Counted from the first letter of the stretch, positions 1 through 9,992 are shown. The stretch: DNA of 64,000 nt from Streptomyces sp. DH5 (GCF_020873915.1 NZ_JAHWGP010000003.1:186001-250000), one strand, 5' to 3'. Notes: generated by a model from the letters alone, not told the origin. Translations and numbers: made by a program.

Positions 1-404
1 GCGGAGGCGAAGACCTCGCCGGGGACCGTGCCCGTCGCGTTCGGCATCTGCGGCAGTGCCGGGTATTCCTCCACAGGCAGTGTGTGGAGCGTGAACCGTG
101 AGGAGCCGCAGACCACCGTCGCCCGTACACCGTCTGTGGAGATCTCCACCGGCCGGTTGGGCAGGGCGCGGGAGATGTCGGCCAGCAGCCGACCGGAGAC
201 CAGGACGGTGCCCTCCTCCTCGACCTCGGCCTCCACCGACACCCGCGCGGAGACCTCGTAGTCGAAGCTGGACAGGCTGAGCTGGCCCTGCTCGGCCTTC
301 AGCAGCAGGCCGGCGAGGACAGGGGCCGGCGGACGGGCCGGGAGGCTGCGCGCCGCCCAGGCCACTGCCTCCGCGAGTACGTCGCGTTCCACCCGGATCT
401 TCAC
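1..404 (-). CDS. dnaN: DNA polymerase III sliding clamp beta subunit, N-terminal part (runs off the window)
   Basis: Sliding clamp that tethers the replicative polymerase to DNA. Only the first ~134 residues are in the window. The GTG start at 404-402 is preceded by an AGGAGG ribosome site about 7 bases upstream and gives VKIRVERDVLAEAV, the typical actinobacterial DnaN start. The visible part is the first of three clamp folds and includes the ALPNRPVEIS segment. It lies downstream of dnaA on the same strand, separated from it by oriC, as in other Streptomyces. Identity is secure; the C-terminal two thirds cannot be seen. Confidence 0.96.
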   Translation of the reverse strand, partial: MKIRVERDVLAEAVAWAARSLPARPPAPVLAGLLLKAEQGQLSLSSFDYEVSARVSVEAEVEEEGTVLVSGRLLADISRALPNRPVEISTDGVRATVVCGSSRFTLHTLPVEEYPALPQMPNATGTVPGEVFAS

Positions 405-564
405 TGTTGCCGCCTCCTGCTGTTGCCGGCGCTTCCCGCCCTGCCTGGCTTCGTCGTCTGACTCGGTGTCGTCGGCCCTCGAGTGGGGAAGGACACCGGG
501 ACCAGTCTGACGCACCGCACTGACAGTAGGTGCCCGTCGGGGTCAAGTCGCGACGAGGGGCAGC

Positions 565-1160
565 CGGGGCCGATACAGCGAGTTGTGCACAGGACCCCCT
601 TCGAAACGGATTCCTCGCTCTCTCTAGTTGGGAGTAGTAGTAGGGGCTGTGGATACCGTGGATAACCTCGTTTTCCCAGCTCAGGGCAGTGATTTTGTCC
701 ACGGGGCCTGTGGGCGGAGCCCGTGGACAACCAGGGGTATCTGTGGAGAACAGAAAGTTCTGCACACAGCGTGCACAGGGAGGGCCGACTTCTCCCCAAC
801 TTCGTCCCCAGGTTCGCGGCCCTTTCCCACAGCCCCTTGCGGCAGCACGGTGTGACGCCTTTCACTCGGTCCGGTGAGGAGGCGCGTCGCGTTGCCGAAC
901 AGTGGACAGCCATGTGGAGAAGCAGGCAATCACTGGGGACAACCGGCTCCAGCCTGTGGGTTGTCCGTGGACAACTTGATGCACAGGCTGTGGGCCGCCG
1001 CTCTGTCCACAGCCTGTGGAGATCGTTCGTCCACGAATCCACAGGGCGTTGACCTGGGTGGATGGTGCGCAAGTCCATCATGCTGTGGACAAGATCGGGA
1101 CAACCTCCCGGTCCCCAGCATGTGGACGGGAGAAAGTCACCGAATCTGTGGAGGACGGCC
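565..1160. other. oriC: Chromosomal replication origin oriC with DnaA-box array
   Basis: Non-coding dnaA-dnaN spacer packed with 9-base DnaA boxes in both orientations. Clear examples are TGTGGACAA at 1084-1092, TTGTCCACG at 695-703, CGTGGACAA at 722-730 and 966-974, CTGTCCACA at 1003-1011, TTGTGCACA at 583-591 and TCGTCCACG at 1027-1035. Weaker boxes include 648-656, 657-665, 742-750, 901-909, 913-921, 934-942, 1015-1023, 1035-1043, 1121-1129 and 1147-1155. Positions 961-974 form two overlapping inverted boxes (TTGTCCGTGGACAA). About 17-19 boxes in ~580 bases is the Streptomyces pattern. The stretch 405-564 shows only the dnaN leader. Confidence 0.95.
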
Positions 1161-1230
1161 GTAACCCGGTCTCGGCATCGAACAGTCCGGGGGCGGGGGA
1201 CGCAGGACGAACAGCCACGGGACGAGGGAC

Positions 1231-1280
1231 GCACGACGAAGGGCGCCCCCGGATCCCTCCGGGGGCGCCCTTCGTCGTGC
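1231..1280 (-). terminator. dnaA transcription terminator hairpin
   Basis: Perfect inverted repeat with 23-base arms (1231-1253 and 1258-1280) around a 4-base loop, starting 12 bases after the dnaA stop codon. There is no U tract, as is common for actinobacterial terminators. It probably insulates the origin from dnaA transcription. Confidence 0.85.
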
Positions 1281-1291
1281 TGTGAATGCCG

Positions 1292-3244
1292 TCAGCCGGC
1301 CTTGATGCGGTTGGTGAGCTCGGTGACCTGGTTGTAGATCGAGCGCCGCTCCGCCATCAGATTGCGGATCTTCCGGTCGGCGTGCATGACCGTGGTGTGG
1401 TCGCGGCCGCCGAACAGCGCGCCGATCTTCGGCAGCGACAGGTCCGTCAGCTCCCGGCACAGGTACATGGCGATCTGCCGCGCGGTCACCAGTGCGCGTC
1501 CGCGTGAGGTGCCGCAGAGGTCCTCCACCGTCAGCCCGAAGTAGTCCGCGGTCGCGCCCATGATGGCCGCCGAGGTGATCTCCGGAGCCGAGTCGTCGCC
1601 CCCGGGCATCAGATCCTTCAGGACGATCTCCGTCAGCCCCAGGTCCACCGGCTGCCGGTTGAGCGAGGCGAACGCCGTCACCCGGATCAGCGCGCCCTCC
1701 AGCTCACGGATGTTGCGCGAGATCCGGGAGGCGATGAACTCCAGCACCTCCGGCGGGGCGTTCAGCTGTTCCTGCACGGCCTTCTTGCGCAGGATCGCGA
1801 TGCGCGTCTCCAGTTCCGGAGGCTGGACGTCGGTGATCAGACCCCACTCGAAACGGTTCCGCAGCCGGTCCTCCAACGTGACCAGCTGCTTGGGCGGCCG
1901 GTCGCTGGAGAGGACGATCTGCTTGTTGGCGTTGTGAAGCGTGTTGAAGGTGTGGAAGAACTCCTCCTGCGTCGACTCCTTGTCCGCGAGGAACTGGATG
2001 TCGTCGACGAGCAGGATGTCCATCTCGCGATAGCGCTTGCGGAAGCTGTCGCCCTTGCCGTCACGGATGGAGTTGATGAACTCGTTGGTGAACTCCTCCG
2101 AGCTCACGTACCGCACCCGCGTGCCCGGGTACAGGCTGCGCGCGTAGTGCCCGATCGCGTGCAGCAGGTGCGTCTTGCCCAGACCCGACTCCCCGTAGAT
2201 GAACAGCGGGTTGTACGCCTTGGCGGGTGCCTCGGCGACGGCGACCGCGGCCGCGTGCGCGAAGCGGTTGGACGCGCCGATGACGAACGTGTCGAACAGG
2301 TACTTCGGGTTGAGCCGCGCCGTGGGCTCACCGGGGCCGGTCGCCGGTGCCGGCTGGGCTGCCAGCGGGCCGGGCGCGCCCGTGGTGGGCAGGTTCGGGC
2401 CCACGGGGCCGCCTCGGTGAACGTGCCCCGAGCCGGACGGCGGCTCGGGAAGCTCCCGGCGCCGGGGGTCGCGCTGGTCGTAGTCGCCACGCGGTGCGTC
2501 GTACTCGGAGCGCTGCTGGTCGTACTCGGAGCGCTGCTGCTCGTAGGACGAAGACCGCTCCATCGGCTGCGGGCGGTAGTCCTGGGTGGACGGCCCGCCG
2601 TAGCCGTCCTGCGGTCCGTAGTTGTTCTGCGATTCGTAGGCGTCCTGCGACGGCGAGGCGTACGGGTCCCGTTCGGGGAAGCCGAGGCGCTGCTGCTGCC
2701 AGCCGTACTCCTCCTGCGGCGGCCGCGGCCAGGCGCCGGGCTCGGGCCGCTGGTACTCCGACGGGTAGGCGGGGCGAGCGGTGGGGAGCTGGTCGCCGGA
2801 CGGGCCCTGCTGCTCGGTGCGGCGCCGGCCGTACCCGTCGTAGCTCTCGTACGCGTCACGTTCCGGCCGCTCGTGGTGGTCGGGCCGGTCCTGGCGGACG
2901 GCGGGGAGCTCGGGCTCCTCGTAGCGCGGCTGCTGCGGGCGGGGCGCCGGCGGGGCCGAGGGCTCACCGACGGTGTCGTCGACCGTGATCGCGATCCGGA
3001 TCGGACGGCCGCATTCGCGGCTCAGGCTCTCGCTGACGACGGGCGCGAGACGGCCCTCGAGCACACCCTTGGCGAACTCGTTCGGCACGGCGAGCAGCGC
3101 GGTGTCGGCGACCAGCGCCAGGGGCTGGCAGCGCCGGATCCAGTGCTCGTCCTTGCCCTCGACACCTTGTCCACGGCCCTCTCCGAGCAGCTGTTCCAGT
3201 ACGCGTGGCCACACTGCGGCAAGATCGGCAGGTACGTCAGCCAC
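1292..3244 (-). CDS. dnaA: Chromosomal replication initiator protein DnaA
   Basis: AAA+ ATPase that binds DnaA boxes and opens the origin. 650 residues from a GTG start at 3244 ([15 protein letters not shown]), the conserved actinobacterial N-terminus; an upstream extension exists in frame but is not conserved. Domain I is ~1-90. Domain II is a very long, Q/R/Y/P-rich linker (~95-310) with short repeats of the EQQRSEYD type, the hallmark of Streptomyces DnaA (about 650 residues against ~470 in E. coli). The Walker A motif GESGLGKT has Lys357, Walker B is LLVDD with Asp414-Asp415, and the domain IV signature GGRDHTTV has Asp615-His616. A DnaA box (3167-3175) lies inside the 5' coding part and two more in the promoter. 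Confidence 0.98.
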   Translation of the reverse strand: MADVPADLAAVWPRVLEQLLGEGRGQGVEGKDEHWIRRCQPLALVADTALLAVPNEFAKGVLEGRLAPVVSESLSRECGRPIRIAITVDDTVGEPSAPPAPRPQQPRYEEPELPAVRQDRPDHHERPERDAYESYDGYGRRRTEQQGPSGDQLPTARPAYPSEYQRPEPGAWPRPPQEEYGWQQQRLGFPERDPYASPSQDAYESQNNYGPQDGYGGPSTQDYRPQPMERSSSYEQQRSEYDQQRSEYDAPRGDYDQRDPRRRELPEPPSGSGHVHRGGPVGPNLPTTGAPGPLAAQPAPATGPGEPTARLNPKYLFDTFVIGASNRFAHAAAVAVAEAPAKAYNPLFIYGESGLGKTHLLHAIGHYARSLYPGTRVRYVSSEEFTNEFINSIRDGKGDSFRKRYREMDILLVDDIQFLADKESTQEEFFHTFNTLHNANKQIVLSSDRPPKQLVTLEDRLRNRFEWGLITDVQPPELETRIAILRKKAVQEQLNAPPEVLEFIASRISRNIRELEGALIRVTAFASLNRQPVDLGLTEIVLKDLMPGGDDSAPEITSAAIMGATADYFGLTVEDLCGTSRGRALVTARQIAMYLCRELTDLSLPKIGALFGGRDHTTVMHADRKIRNLMAERRSIYNQVTELTNRIKAG

Positions 3245-3380
3245 AGGGCACGCTCTCTCACAGGTCCCTCGATCGTGTGATGCGGAGGACGGGTCGGGAT
3301 GTAAATCGGGTGGTGGAGGGTCAAGGGAACGAGTCGGAGTCAAGCCACGGTAGTCAGCGCGGCCGGTATGGTTCAAGTTG

Positions 3381-3401
3381 TTGTCCCCAGGCTGTGGACA
3401 A
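3381..3401. promoter_or_regulatory. Pair of inverted DnaA boxes in the dnaA promoter region
   Basis: TTGTCCCCA (3381-3389) and TGTGGACAA (3393-3401) face each other 3 bases apart in the 375-base dnaA-rpmH spacer, about 140 bases upstream of the dnaA start. Two such boxes are known to mediate dnaA autorepression in Streptomyces. The rest of the spacer must hold divergent dnaA and rpmH promoters; I could not place -10/-35 elements with confidence. Confidence 0.75.
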
Positions 3402-3619
3402 GTGTCCCTCGGTGACCGCTGGTTTGACCGATCGACGCAGCCGCGCGTACCGTAACCAGGTCGAGTTGTCGATGGCTGCTGCCGCCTGCCTCCGATGGGC
3501 ACAGATCGCGCAAGATGATCGGTCAGCGGTGCACTCGGGCGTAACGCGAGCTACTCGTGGGCGCACGGTGACAGCCAGGACGGCACCCCGCAACCACCGA
3601 TTTCTTCTGGAGCCCCCGA

Positions 3620-3757
3620 GTGAGCAAGCGCACCTTCCAGCCGAACAACCGTCGTCGCGCCAAGACCCACGGCTTCCGGCTGCGTATGCGTACCCGTGCC
3701 GGCCGCGCGATCCTCGCGACCCGCCGCAGCAAGGGTCGCGCCCGTCTGTCCGCCTGA
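3620..3757 (+). CDS. rpmH: 50S ribosomal protein L34
   Basis: 45-residue, Arg/Lys-rich ribosomal protein ([19 protein letters not shown]) starting with GTG at 3620, preceded by CTGGAG. The length equals the family norm, and the RTRAGRAIL segment is typical of the L34 C-terminal half. First gene of the rpmH-rnpA-yidD-yidC-jag cluster and divergent from dnaA, as in nearly all bacteria. It overlaps other open frames and is easily missed. Confidence 0.97.
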   Translation: MSKRTFQPNNRRRAKTHGFRLRMRTRAGRAILATRRSKGRARLSA

Positions 3758-3778
3758 TCCCGGTCAGGTCATGACGTC

Positions 3779-4150
3779 GTGCTGCCCACCGACAACCGGC
3801 TGAGGCGGCGCGAGGACTTCGCGACCGCGGTACGACGAGGGCGCCGGGCCGGGCGTCAGCATCTCGTCGTCCATCTTCGTAGCGGTGCCACGGACCCGCA
3901 TGCGCCTGGGGAGAGCGCTCCCCCGTCGCGTGCGGGTTTCGTCGTGAGCAAGGCCGTGGGAGGCGCGGTGGTGCGCAACAAGGTGAAGCGCAGGCTTCGC
4001 CATCTGATGCGCGAGCGGGTCGACCAGTTGCCCCCCGGTAGCCTGGTAGTCGTACGAGCGCTGCCCGGTGCGGGTGACGCCGACCATGCACAACTGGCCC
4101 GAGACCTGGACGCCGCCCTGCGGCGGCTGCTGGGAGGGGGCGCGCGATGA
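3779..4150 (+). CDS. rnpA: Ribonuclease P protein component
   Basis: Protein subunit of RNase P, which assists the catalytic RNA in 5' maturation of tRNAs. 123 residues from GTG 3779 ([14 protein letters not shown]). The conserved RNR-type segment is seen as [16 protein letters not shown]. It lies 21 bases after rpmH, and its TGA overlaps the yidD start by 4 bases, so translation is probably coupled. Confidence 0.97.
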   Translation: MLPTDNRLRRREDFATAVRRGRRAGRQHLVVHLRSGATDPHAPGESAPPSRAGFVVSKAVGGAVVRNKVKRRLRHLMRERVDQLPPGSLVVVRALPGAGDADHAQLARDLDAALRRLLGGGAR

Positions 4151-4521
4151 AGTACCCGCTGCTGGCACTGATCAAGATCTACCAGTGGACCATCAGCCCA
4201 TTGCTGGGGCCGGTGTGCAAGTACTACCCGTCGTGTTCCCACTACGGCTACACGGCCATCGACCGGCACGGTGCCGTCAAGGGCACAGCACTCACGGCCT
4301 GGCGCATCCTGCGGTGCAATCCGTGGTCGCTGGGCGGTGTGGACCATGTCCCGCCGCGCAAACGTCCGCGGTGGCACGAAATGCTGCGTAACGCCTGGCG
4401 TGCACGCAAGGGCGGGACCTCCGCCGCCGAACCGGCCACCGAAGGACGGACGTCGCCCACAAGCCGGACGAGTCCTTCGAGCCCGGCCGCAGAGACCCCG
4501 TCCCATGCCCAAGGAGCATGA
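4147..4521 (+). CDS. yidD: Membrane protein insertion efficiency factor YidD
   Basis: Small inner-membrane-associated protein that assists YidC-mediated insertion. 124 residues. The family core is [20 protein letters not shown] followed by SHYGYTAI and a [10 protein letters not shown] motif. Family members are usually 70-90 residues; here a hydrophilic Ser/Pro/Thr-rich tail of about 35 residues follows the core. Start ATG 4147 overlaps the rnpA stop (ATGA), and yidC starts 3 bases downstream. Confidence 0.95.
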   Translation: MKYPLLALIKIYQWTISPLLGPVCKYYPSCSHYGYTAIDRHGAVKGTALTAWRILRCNPWSLGGVDHVPPRKRPRWHEMLRNAWRARKGGTSAAEPATEGRTSPTSRTSPSSPAAETPSHAQGA

Positions 4522-4524
4522 TTA

Positions 4525-5790
4525 GTGGACACGATTGCCAGCCTCTTCAGCTTCATCACAACGCCTGTCTCCTGGGTCATCGTCCAGTTCCACAGCGTGT
4601 ACGGCGCCATCTTCGGCCCGGACACCGGGTGGGCCTGGGGCCTGTCCATCGTGTCCCTGGTGATCCTCATCCGTATCTGCCTGATCCCGCTCTTCGTGAA
4701 GCAGATCAAGGCGACACGGGCGATGCAGACGCTCCAGCCGGAGATGAAGAAGATCCAGGAGCGCTACAAGAACGACCGACAGCGCCAGTCCGAAGAGATG
4801 ATGAAGCTCTACAAGGAGACGGGCACCAACCCGCTCTCCTCGTGCCTTCCCATCCTGGCCCAGTCGCCGTTCTTCTTCGCGCTCTACCACGTGCTCAACA
4901 GCATCGCGTCGAACGACACCGTCGGCGTGATCAACGAACGTCTGCTGGAGAGCGCGCAGAAGGCCCACATCTTCGGTGCCCCGCTCGCGGCGAAGTTCAC
5001 GGACAGCTCGGAGAAGGTCGAGGCGCTCAACTCGTCGCTGACCACTGTCCGCGTCGTCACGGCGGTCATGATCATCCTGATGTCGCTGTCGCAGTTCTAC
5101 ACGCAGCGCCAGCTGATGACGAAGAACGTCGACACCACGGTGAAGACGCCGTTCATGCAGCAGCAGAAGATGCTGATGTACGTCTTCCCCATCATCTTCG
5201 CCGTCTTCGGTATCAACTTCCCGGTCGGCGTCCTCGTCTACTGGCTGACCACCAACGTGTGGACCATGGGTCAGCAGATGTACGTCATCCACAACAACCC
5301 CACGCCGGGCTCCAAGGCCCAGGCCGCGTACCTGGAGCGCCTCCACAAGGCCGTCACCCGGCACGGTGGTACCCGCAACCGGCGTCAGCGCGTCATCGTC
5401 AAGGCCATCGTCGCCAAGGGCCGGGACCGCAACGAGTACGAGCGCAAGTTCATCAACGGTCTCAGCAAGGCGGGCCTCGCGGCCCAGGCCGACGGTGCGG
5501 TCATCAAGGGCGACAGCACGACCGCAGCCCAGGCGGAGGACGGTGCGACCACCGGAGCCACGCCCAAGCGGCAGCAGCCCAAGCGGCAGAGCAAGTCGCA
5601 GCGTCAGGCCGGCCCGGCCAAGGCGGCGGATGAGCCCACCTCGCTGACCAAGTCGGACGAGTCCCAGCACACCAAGCCCGCCTCCACGGCGAAGAAGGGC
5701 GACGCCAAGCCCGCCGGCAGTACCCGCAGCAAGGCCCAGTCCGGACAGCGCAAGGGCCCGCAGCGGCCCAAGTCCCCGTCCAAGAAGTAA
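4525..5790 (+). CDS. yidC: Membrane protein insertase YidC
   Basis: Oxa1/YidC-type insertase that folds membrane proteins with or without SecYEG. 421 residues from GTG 4525. It is the Gram-positive short form without the large periplasmic domain. The first membrane segment (~5-25) is followed by [20 protein letters not shown], the cytoplasmic loop [15 protein letters not shown], and three further segments. A long basic/Ser/Thr/Lys-rich C-terminal tail (~300-421) resembles the ribosome-binding tails of short-form YidC. Part of the rnpA-yidD-yidC-jag operon. Confidence 0.97.
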   Translation: MDTIASLFSFITTPVSWVIVQFHSVYGAIFGPDTGWAWGLSIVSLVILIRICLIPLFVKQIKATRAMQTLQPEMKKIQERYKNDRQRQSEEMMKLYKETGTNPLSSCLPILAQSPFFFALYHVLNSIASNDTVGVINERLLESAQKAHIFGAPLAAKFTDSSEKVEALNSSLTTVRVVTAVMIILMSLSQFYTQRQLMTKNVDTTVKTPFMQQQKMLMYVFPIIFAVFGINFPVGVLVYWLTTNVWTMGQQMYVIHNNPTPGSKAQAAYLERLHKAVTRHGGTRNRRQRVIVKAIVAKGRDRNEYERKFINGLSKAGLAAQADGAVIKGDSTTAAQAEDGATTGATPKRQQPKRQSKSQRQAGPAKAADEPTSLTKSDESQHTKPASTAKKGDAKPAGSTRSKAQSGQRKGPQRPKSPSKK

Positions 5791-5805
5791 GAAGGAGTCC
5801 ATCCC

Positions 5806-6318
5806 GTGACGGAAGGCACCACCGCCGCCGCTGCCGAGGGGGCAGACACCCTGACCCGCCTCGAGCAGGAGGGTGAGATCGCGGCGGACTACCTGGAGGG
5901 TCTGCTCGACATCGCCGACCTCGACGGCGACATCGACATGGACGTGGAGGCCGATCGCGCCTCTGTCTCGATCATCAGCGACACGAGCAGCCGTGATCTG
6001 CAGAAGCTGGTGGGCCGTGACGGTGAGGTGCTGGAGGCACTCCAGGAGCTCACGCGTCTGGCCGTGCACCGGGAGACCGGAGACCGCAGCCGGCTCATGC
6101 TCGACATCGCCGGCTTCCGTGCCAGGAAGCGGACCGAGCTGGCCGAGATCGGTGCGAATGCGGCCGCCGAGGTCAGGGACAGCGGCAAGCCCGTGAACCT
6201 CGACCCGATGACGCCGTTCGAGCGCAAGGTCGTCCACGACGCGGTCAAGGCAGCCGGCCTGCGTAGCGAGTCCGAGGGCGAGGAGCCGCAGCGCTTCGTC
6301 GTCGTGCTGCCCGCCTGA
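5806..6318 (+). CDS. jag: R3H/KH RNA-binding protein Jag (KhpB)
   Basis: Single-strand nucleic-acid-binding protein (SpoIIIJ-associated Jag/KhpB family) that partners KhpA in other bacteria and affects cell elongation and division. 170 residues from GTG 5806. It has a KH-like domain around LVGRDGEVLEALQELTRLAV (~67-86) and an R3H domain near residues 115-165 (NLDPMTPFERKVVHDAV and the RF(V)VVLP end). It lacks the long N-terminal Jag_N domain, as in actinobacteria. It follows yidC by 15 bases, with AGGAG upstream. Confidence 0.94.
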   Translation: MTEGTTAAAAEGADTLTRLEQEGEIAADYLEGLLDIADLDGDIDMDVEADRASVSIISDTSSRDLQKLVGRDGEVLEALQELTRLAVHRETGDRSRLMLDIAGFRARKRTELAEIGANAAAEVRDSGKPVNLDPMTPFERKVVHDAVKAAGLRSESEGEEPQRFVVVLPA

Positions 6319-6335
6319 TCGGTTCCACGTTTCAC

Positions 6336-6371
6336 CGGCCCCGTCTGTTGCGCAGGCGGGGCCGAGTTTTT
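6336..6371 (+). terminator. Rho-independent terminator after jag
   Basis: 12-base-pair stem (6336-6347 with 6353-6364, one G:U pair) and a 5-base loop, followed by AG and a run of five T. It is one of few classical U-tract terminators in the window, and ends the rpmH-to-jag cluster before rsmG. Confidence 0.9.
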
Positions 6372-6439
6372 CTCAGCCTGATAGTTCTGGTTCTGGTGTC
6401 GGCGGCTCCTGTCGGCATGGTACGGAAGGCGGTCCCCCA

Positions 6440-7159
6440 GTGACGGAGGCAGCGGAGCTTCCCCCTGCGCCCGAGCAGGCTCGCGAGGTGTTCGGTGATC
6501 GTTTCGCGGACGCGGTCCGGTACGCCGAGCTGCTTGCCGAAGCGGGCGTGCAGCGAGGCCTGATCGGTCCGCGTGAGGTGCCCCGCCTGTGGGAGAGGCA
6601 TCTGCTGAACTGTGCGGTGCTCTCGGAGGTCGTGCCCGACGGCGTGACGGTGTGCGATGTCGGTTCGGGAGCCGGCCTGCCGGGGATTCCCCTGGCGCTG
6701 GTCCGGGAGGACCTCAAGATCACTCTGTTGGAACCGTTGCTCCGGCGCACCAATTTCCTCGCCGAAGTCGTGGAACTGCTTGGGCTGGACCATGTCACGG
6801 TCGTGCGTGGCCGGGCCGAAGAGGTGATGGGAAAGATCCCGCCGGTACATGTGGTCACCGCCCGCGCTGTGGCTCCGCTCGACCGCCTCGCCACCTGGGG
6901 CATCCCTCTCCTGCGGCCGTATGGCGAGATGCTCGCGCTCAAGGGTGATGCCGCCGAGGAGGAGCTGAAGAGTGCGAGTGCGGCACTGAGTAAGCTCGGT
7001 GCCGTGACGACCTCGATCGTGCAGGTGGGCGAGGGGGTCGTGGATCCGATGTCCACCGTGGTGCGAGTCGAGGTCGGTGAGAGCCCCGGAGGCGTGCGAT
7101 TCGCGGCGAAGCGTGCGAAGGCGGCTCGCACGGGGCGGACCCGGCGTCGGCGCGGTTAG
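6440..7159 (+). CDS. rsmG: 16S rRNA (guanine-N7) methyltransferase RsmG (GidB)
   Basis: SAM-dependent methyltransferase that modifies G527 (E. coli numbering) of 16S rRNA; loss gives low-level streptomycin resistance in Streptomyces. 239 residues from GTG 6440. SAM-binding motif VCDVGSGAGLPGIPLAL (~71-87). LLEPLLRRTNFLAEVVE follows, and HVVTARAVAPLDRL matches the family. The C-terminal tail is basic (RRRRG). It sits between jag and parA in the standard order. Confidence 0.97.
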   Translation: MTEAAELPPAPEQAREVFGDRFADAVRYAELLAEAGVQRGLIGPREVPRLWERHLLNCAVLSEVVPDGVTVCDVGSGAGLPGIPLALVREDLKITLLEPLLRRTNFLAEVVELLGLDHVTVVRGRAEEVMGKIPPVHVVTARAVAPLDRLATWGIPLLRPYGEMLALKGDAAEEELKSASAALSKLGAVTTSIVQVGEGVVDPMSTVVRVEVGESPGGVRFAAKRAKAARTGRTRRRRG

Positions 7160-7292
7160 CGCGCGACTCCGCTCCCTCATGCCCTACGCGGAGTCCTGGC
7201 TTGCCCTGAGGGTCGGGCGTACTCCACGCAAGCTGCCGAACCCACCCATTTCGGAGTGTCGCAGGGGTCCGGCCTCGGTCGCTGTGCATCGT

Positions 7293-7306
7293 GTTTCACG
7301 TGAAAC
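7293..7306. other. parS site (perfect)
   Basis: GTTTCACGTGAAAC, the 14-base core of the Streptomyces ParB-binding site, in the rsmG-parA spacer. It also encodes a spurious MFHVK-type frame start at 7291, which has no ribosome site. Confidence 0.93.
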
Positions 7307-7396
7307 GTCGCTCACTTCTGCACGGCATCATCAGTCGGGGCCGCGCTGCGGCCGAACCTCGTGACCGGAAGCCTCTCGGGTCCCTCGGTAAGGGCG

Positions 7397-7461
7397 CTGT
7401 CCACGACGAACCGGACCCCTCGGGGGGGATGGAGTTGTCCACAGAGGTGGATTTCTCCACA
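7397..7461. promoter_or_regulatory. DnaA-box cluster in the parA upstream region
   Basis: CTGTCCACG (7397-7405), the perfect consensus TTGTCCACA (7435-7443) and TTCTCCACA (7453-7461) lie in the same orientation within 65 bases. They are between the rsmG end and the conserved part of parA. The density suggests the segment is regulatory rather than coding, and bears on the choice of parA start. That DnaA acts here is an inference. Confidence 0.55.
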
Positions 7462-7497
7462 GAACGCCAGGCCTCACTGGTTCGCGACCCCGAAGAC

Positions 7498-8574
7498 ATG
7501 GGAGGCTCTGTTCATTGCGAGCCTGAAGTCGAGGAGAGTGAATCCTTGCGGTCCGACGCCAACATCGCGGGACCGATGACCGACCCGGTCCCCGGTCCCC
7601 GTACCGAATCGATGGGGGCGGATGTTTCACGTGAAACACCGCCTCCGATGGACGACACTCCCATCGGTCGTGCTGCCCAACTGGCGGTGGAGGCTTTGGG
7701 CCGTGCCGGTGAAGGCCTGCCACGGCCTGAGCAGACCCGCCTCATCGTGGTCGCCAACCAGAAGGGTGGCGTCGGCAAGACGACGACCACTGTCAACCTT
7801 GCCGCGTCGCTCGCCCTGCACGGTGCCCGCGTGCTGGTGGTCGACCTCGACCCACAGGGCAATGCGTCCACGGCCCTGGGCATCGACCACCACGCAGAGG
7901 TTCCCTCCATCTACGACGTACTGGTGGACAGTAAGCCGCTTGCGGAAGTCGTTCAGCCGGTCCCCGATGTCGAGGGTTTGTTCTGCGCCCCCGCCACCAT
8001 CGATCTCGCCGGTGCCGAGATCGAACTCGTGTCGCTGGTGGCGCGGGAGAGCCGGTTGCAGCGGGCCATCCAGGCCTATGAGCAGCCGTTGGACTACATC
8101 CTCATCGACTGCCCGCCCTCGCTCGGCCTGCTGACGGTCAACGCCCTGGTGGCCGGTCAGGAAGTCCTGATTCCGATCCAGTGTGAGTACTACGCACTGG
8201 AGGGCCTGGGGCAGCTGCTCCGCAATGTCGATCTGGTGAGGGGGCATCTCAACCCCACCCTGCATGTCTCGACGATCCTGCTCACCATGTACGACGGTCG
8301 CACGCGGCTGGCGTCACAGGTGGCGGACGAGGTGCGCACCCACTTCGGTGACGAGGTCCTGCGGACGAGCATTCCCCGCTCCGTCCGTATCTCGGAGGCA
8401 CCGAGCTACGGGCAGACGGTCCTGACTTACGATCCTGGATCGAGTGGTGCCCTCTCCTACTTCGAGGCGGCACGAGAGATCGCGCTGAGAGGGGTCGGCA
8501 TCAGGTATGACGCATCCCAGGCGCACATCGGCACACAGCAGAATGATCCGACCATGGTGGAGGGCGTCCAGTGA
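7498..8574 (+). CDS. parA: Chromosome partitioning ATPase ParA (Soj)
   Basis: Walker-type ATPase that, with ParB, segregates chromosomes and in Streptomyces organises the tip and the sporulating hyphae. The deviant Walker [13 protein letters not shown] has its Lys near residue 94 from the start used. Walker A' [10 protein letters not shown] and the [11 protein letters not shown] Walker B follow. The start is uncertain: the frame is open from 7291, but conservation begins near 7640. ATG 7498 gives 358 residues; ATG 7576 (332), ATG 7612 (320) or a TTG at 7545 behind GAGGAG are alternatives. A perfect parS (7624-7637) lies inside the frame, encoding DVSRET. Stop overlaps the parB start by 4 bases. 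Confidence 0.9.
   Translation: MGGSVHCEPEVEESESLRSDANIAGPMTDPVPGPRTESMGADVSRETPPPMDDTPIGRAAQLAVEALGRAGEGLPRPEQTRLIVVANQKGGVGKTTTTVNLAASLALHGARVLVVDLDPQGNASTALGIDHHAEVPSIYDVLVDSKPLAEVVQPVPDVEGLFCAPATIDLAGAEIELVSLVARESRLQRAIQAYEQPLDYILIDCPPSLGLLTVNALVAGQEVLIPIQCEYYALEGLGQLLRNVDLVRGHLNPTLHVSTILLTMYDGRTRLASQVADEVRTHFGDEVLRTSIPRSVRISEAPSYGQTVLTYDPGSSGALSYFEAAREIALRGVGIRYDASQAHIGTQQNDPTMVEGVQ
7624..7637. other. parS site (perfect) inside parA
   Basis: GTTTCACGTGAAAC within the 5' part of the parA frame, read as VSRET. The encoded segment lies in the poorly conserved N-terminal extension just before the ATPase domain. Confidence 0.93.
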
Positions 8575-9674
8575 GTGATCGACGGAGGGGGTTGGGCCGT
8601 GGTCTCGGCGCGCTGATCCCTGCTGCTCCGACAGAGAAGACGGTGCCTCCGGCCGCGCTGGGAGGGGGCGCTGCCTCCACCTCCCCTGCCGCGGTTCCGG
8701 CGCTGCCGCACGAGCGTGGAGTCGCCGCCGCGAAGGTGGCGACCCTGTCGGCTGTCCCGCGTGAAACGGAGGAGGCACCGGGAAGGAGCGGCGCGGGGAT
8801 CCCCGCGCCGCCCATGGGTGCCCACTTCGCGGAGATCCCTCTCGACGCCATCACGCCGAACCCCCGGCAGCCGCGTGAGGTCTTCGACGAGGACGCACTG
8901 TCCGAGCTGATCACTTCCATCAAGGAAGTCGGTCTTCTCCAGCCGGTCGTCGTACGGCAGGTCGGGTCGGGGCGCTACGAGCTCATCATGGGCGAGCGCC
9001 GCTGGCGTGCCTGCCATGAGGCGGGCCTCGAGGCAATCCCGGCGATCGTGCGGGCCACGGACGACGAGAAGCTCCTTCTGGACGCCTTGTTGGAGAACCT
9101 GCACCGCGCCCAGCTGAATCCCCTGGAAGAGGCCGCCGCCTACGACCAGTTGCTCAAGGACTTCAACTGCACGCACGACCAGCTGGCGGACCGCATCGGC
9201 CGGTCCCGCCCGCAGGTGTCCAACACGCTCCGTCTGTTGAAGCTCTCGCCCACTGTGCAACGCAGGGTCGCCGCCGGTGTCCTGTCCGCCGGGCACGCCC
9301 GCGCGCTGCTGTCCGTGGAGGACTCCGAGGAGCAGGACCGGCTGGCTCACCGGATCGTGGCCGAAGGCCTGTCGGTCCGGGCCGTCGAAGAGATCGTGAC
9401 CCTGATGGGGTCCCGGTCACAGAAGGGTCAGCGTTCGAAGGGGCCGCGTGCCGGTGCCCTGGTGTCGCCCGCGCTGACGGATCTGGCGACGCGTCTGTCG
9501 GATCGCTTCGAGACCCGGGTGAAGGTCGACCTGGGGCAGAAGAAGGGCAAGATCACCGTCGAGTTCGCCTCCATGGAGGATCTGGAGCGTATCCTCGGCA
9601 GTCTTGCCCCGGGTGAGGGGCCCGTCCTGCAGAAGAGTCTGGTGGACGACGACTCCACGGAGACCGATTCCTGA
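8571..9674 (+). CDS. parB: Chromosome partitioning protein ParB (Spo0J), CTP-dependent clamp
   Basis: DNA-binding CTPase that loads at parS and spreads to form the segregation complex. 367 residues from GTG 8571, whose GTGA overlaps the parA stop. The N-terminal [17 protein letters not shown] contains the Arg/Leu motif that contacts ParA. The CTP-binding motif GERRWRAC is at 141-148. The HTH region is ~203-224 ([20 protein letters not shown]), and the C-terminal dimer domain follows. Residues ~20-85 form a variable linker. Confidence 0.97.
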   Translation: MSDRRRGLGRGLGALIPAAPTEKTVPPAALGGGAASTSPAAVPALPHERGVAAAKVATLSAVPRETEEAPGRSGAGIPAPPMGAHFAEIPLDAITPNPRQPREVFDEDALSELITSIKEVGLLQPVVVRQVGSGRYELIMGERRWRACHEAGLEAIPAIVRATDDEKLLLDALLENLHRAQLNPLEEAAAYDQLLKDFNCTHDQLADRIGRSRPQVSNTLRLLKLSPTVQRRVAAGVLSAGHARALLSVEDSEEQDRLAHRIVAEGLSVRAVEEIVTLMGSRSQKGQRSKGPRAGALVSPALTDLATRLSDRFETRVKVDLGQKKGKITVEFASMEDLERILGSLAPGEGPVLQKSLVDDDSTETDS

Positions 9675-9992
9675 GCCGGCGGCTGCACGGCGATGCCGAG
9701 CGGCCGAAACGGGACGGGCCATGTCCGGTGTGTTCCGGAAGGTGGTCCGTCCTTTGCTTTTTGGCGGTATCGATGGAATCGCTTCCTGGATACGATGCGT
9801 TCGGACAGGACCATCCACCCGGTAGTACCTCTGACAACAGGCAGGGCCATGCGAATGATGAGCCGTACCGGACTGGTGATCGCAGGGCGGGGGTGGGGTA
9901 GCCAGCGGCTTCATCAGCAACCTGATCCGGGAACGGAGCGCTCTGACAGCCGCCCGTGAGGCAGCGGGCGAAGGAAGCGAGGAACAGCCTTT

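Noticed and set aside
583-1155. Repeats at the origin as a CRISPR array
   Set aside because: Repeats are 9 bases, in both orientations and with irregular spacing; they are DnaA boxes.
1934-3280. 448-codon frame opposite dnaA
   Set aside because: Shadow of the GC-rich dnaA linker; no recognisable domain.
7291-7497. N-terminal extension of parA starting at GTG 7291
   Set aside because: Start lies within a parS site without ribosome site, and the segment carries DnaA boxes and no conservation; likely promoter region.
8754-8767. parS-like sequence in parB (GTCCCGCGTGAAAC)
   Set aside because: Three mismatches to the core; treated as chance.
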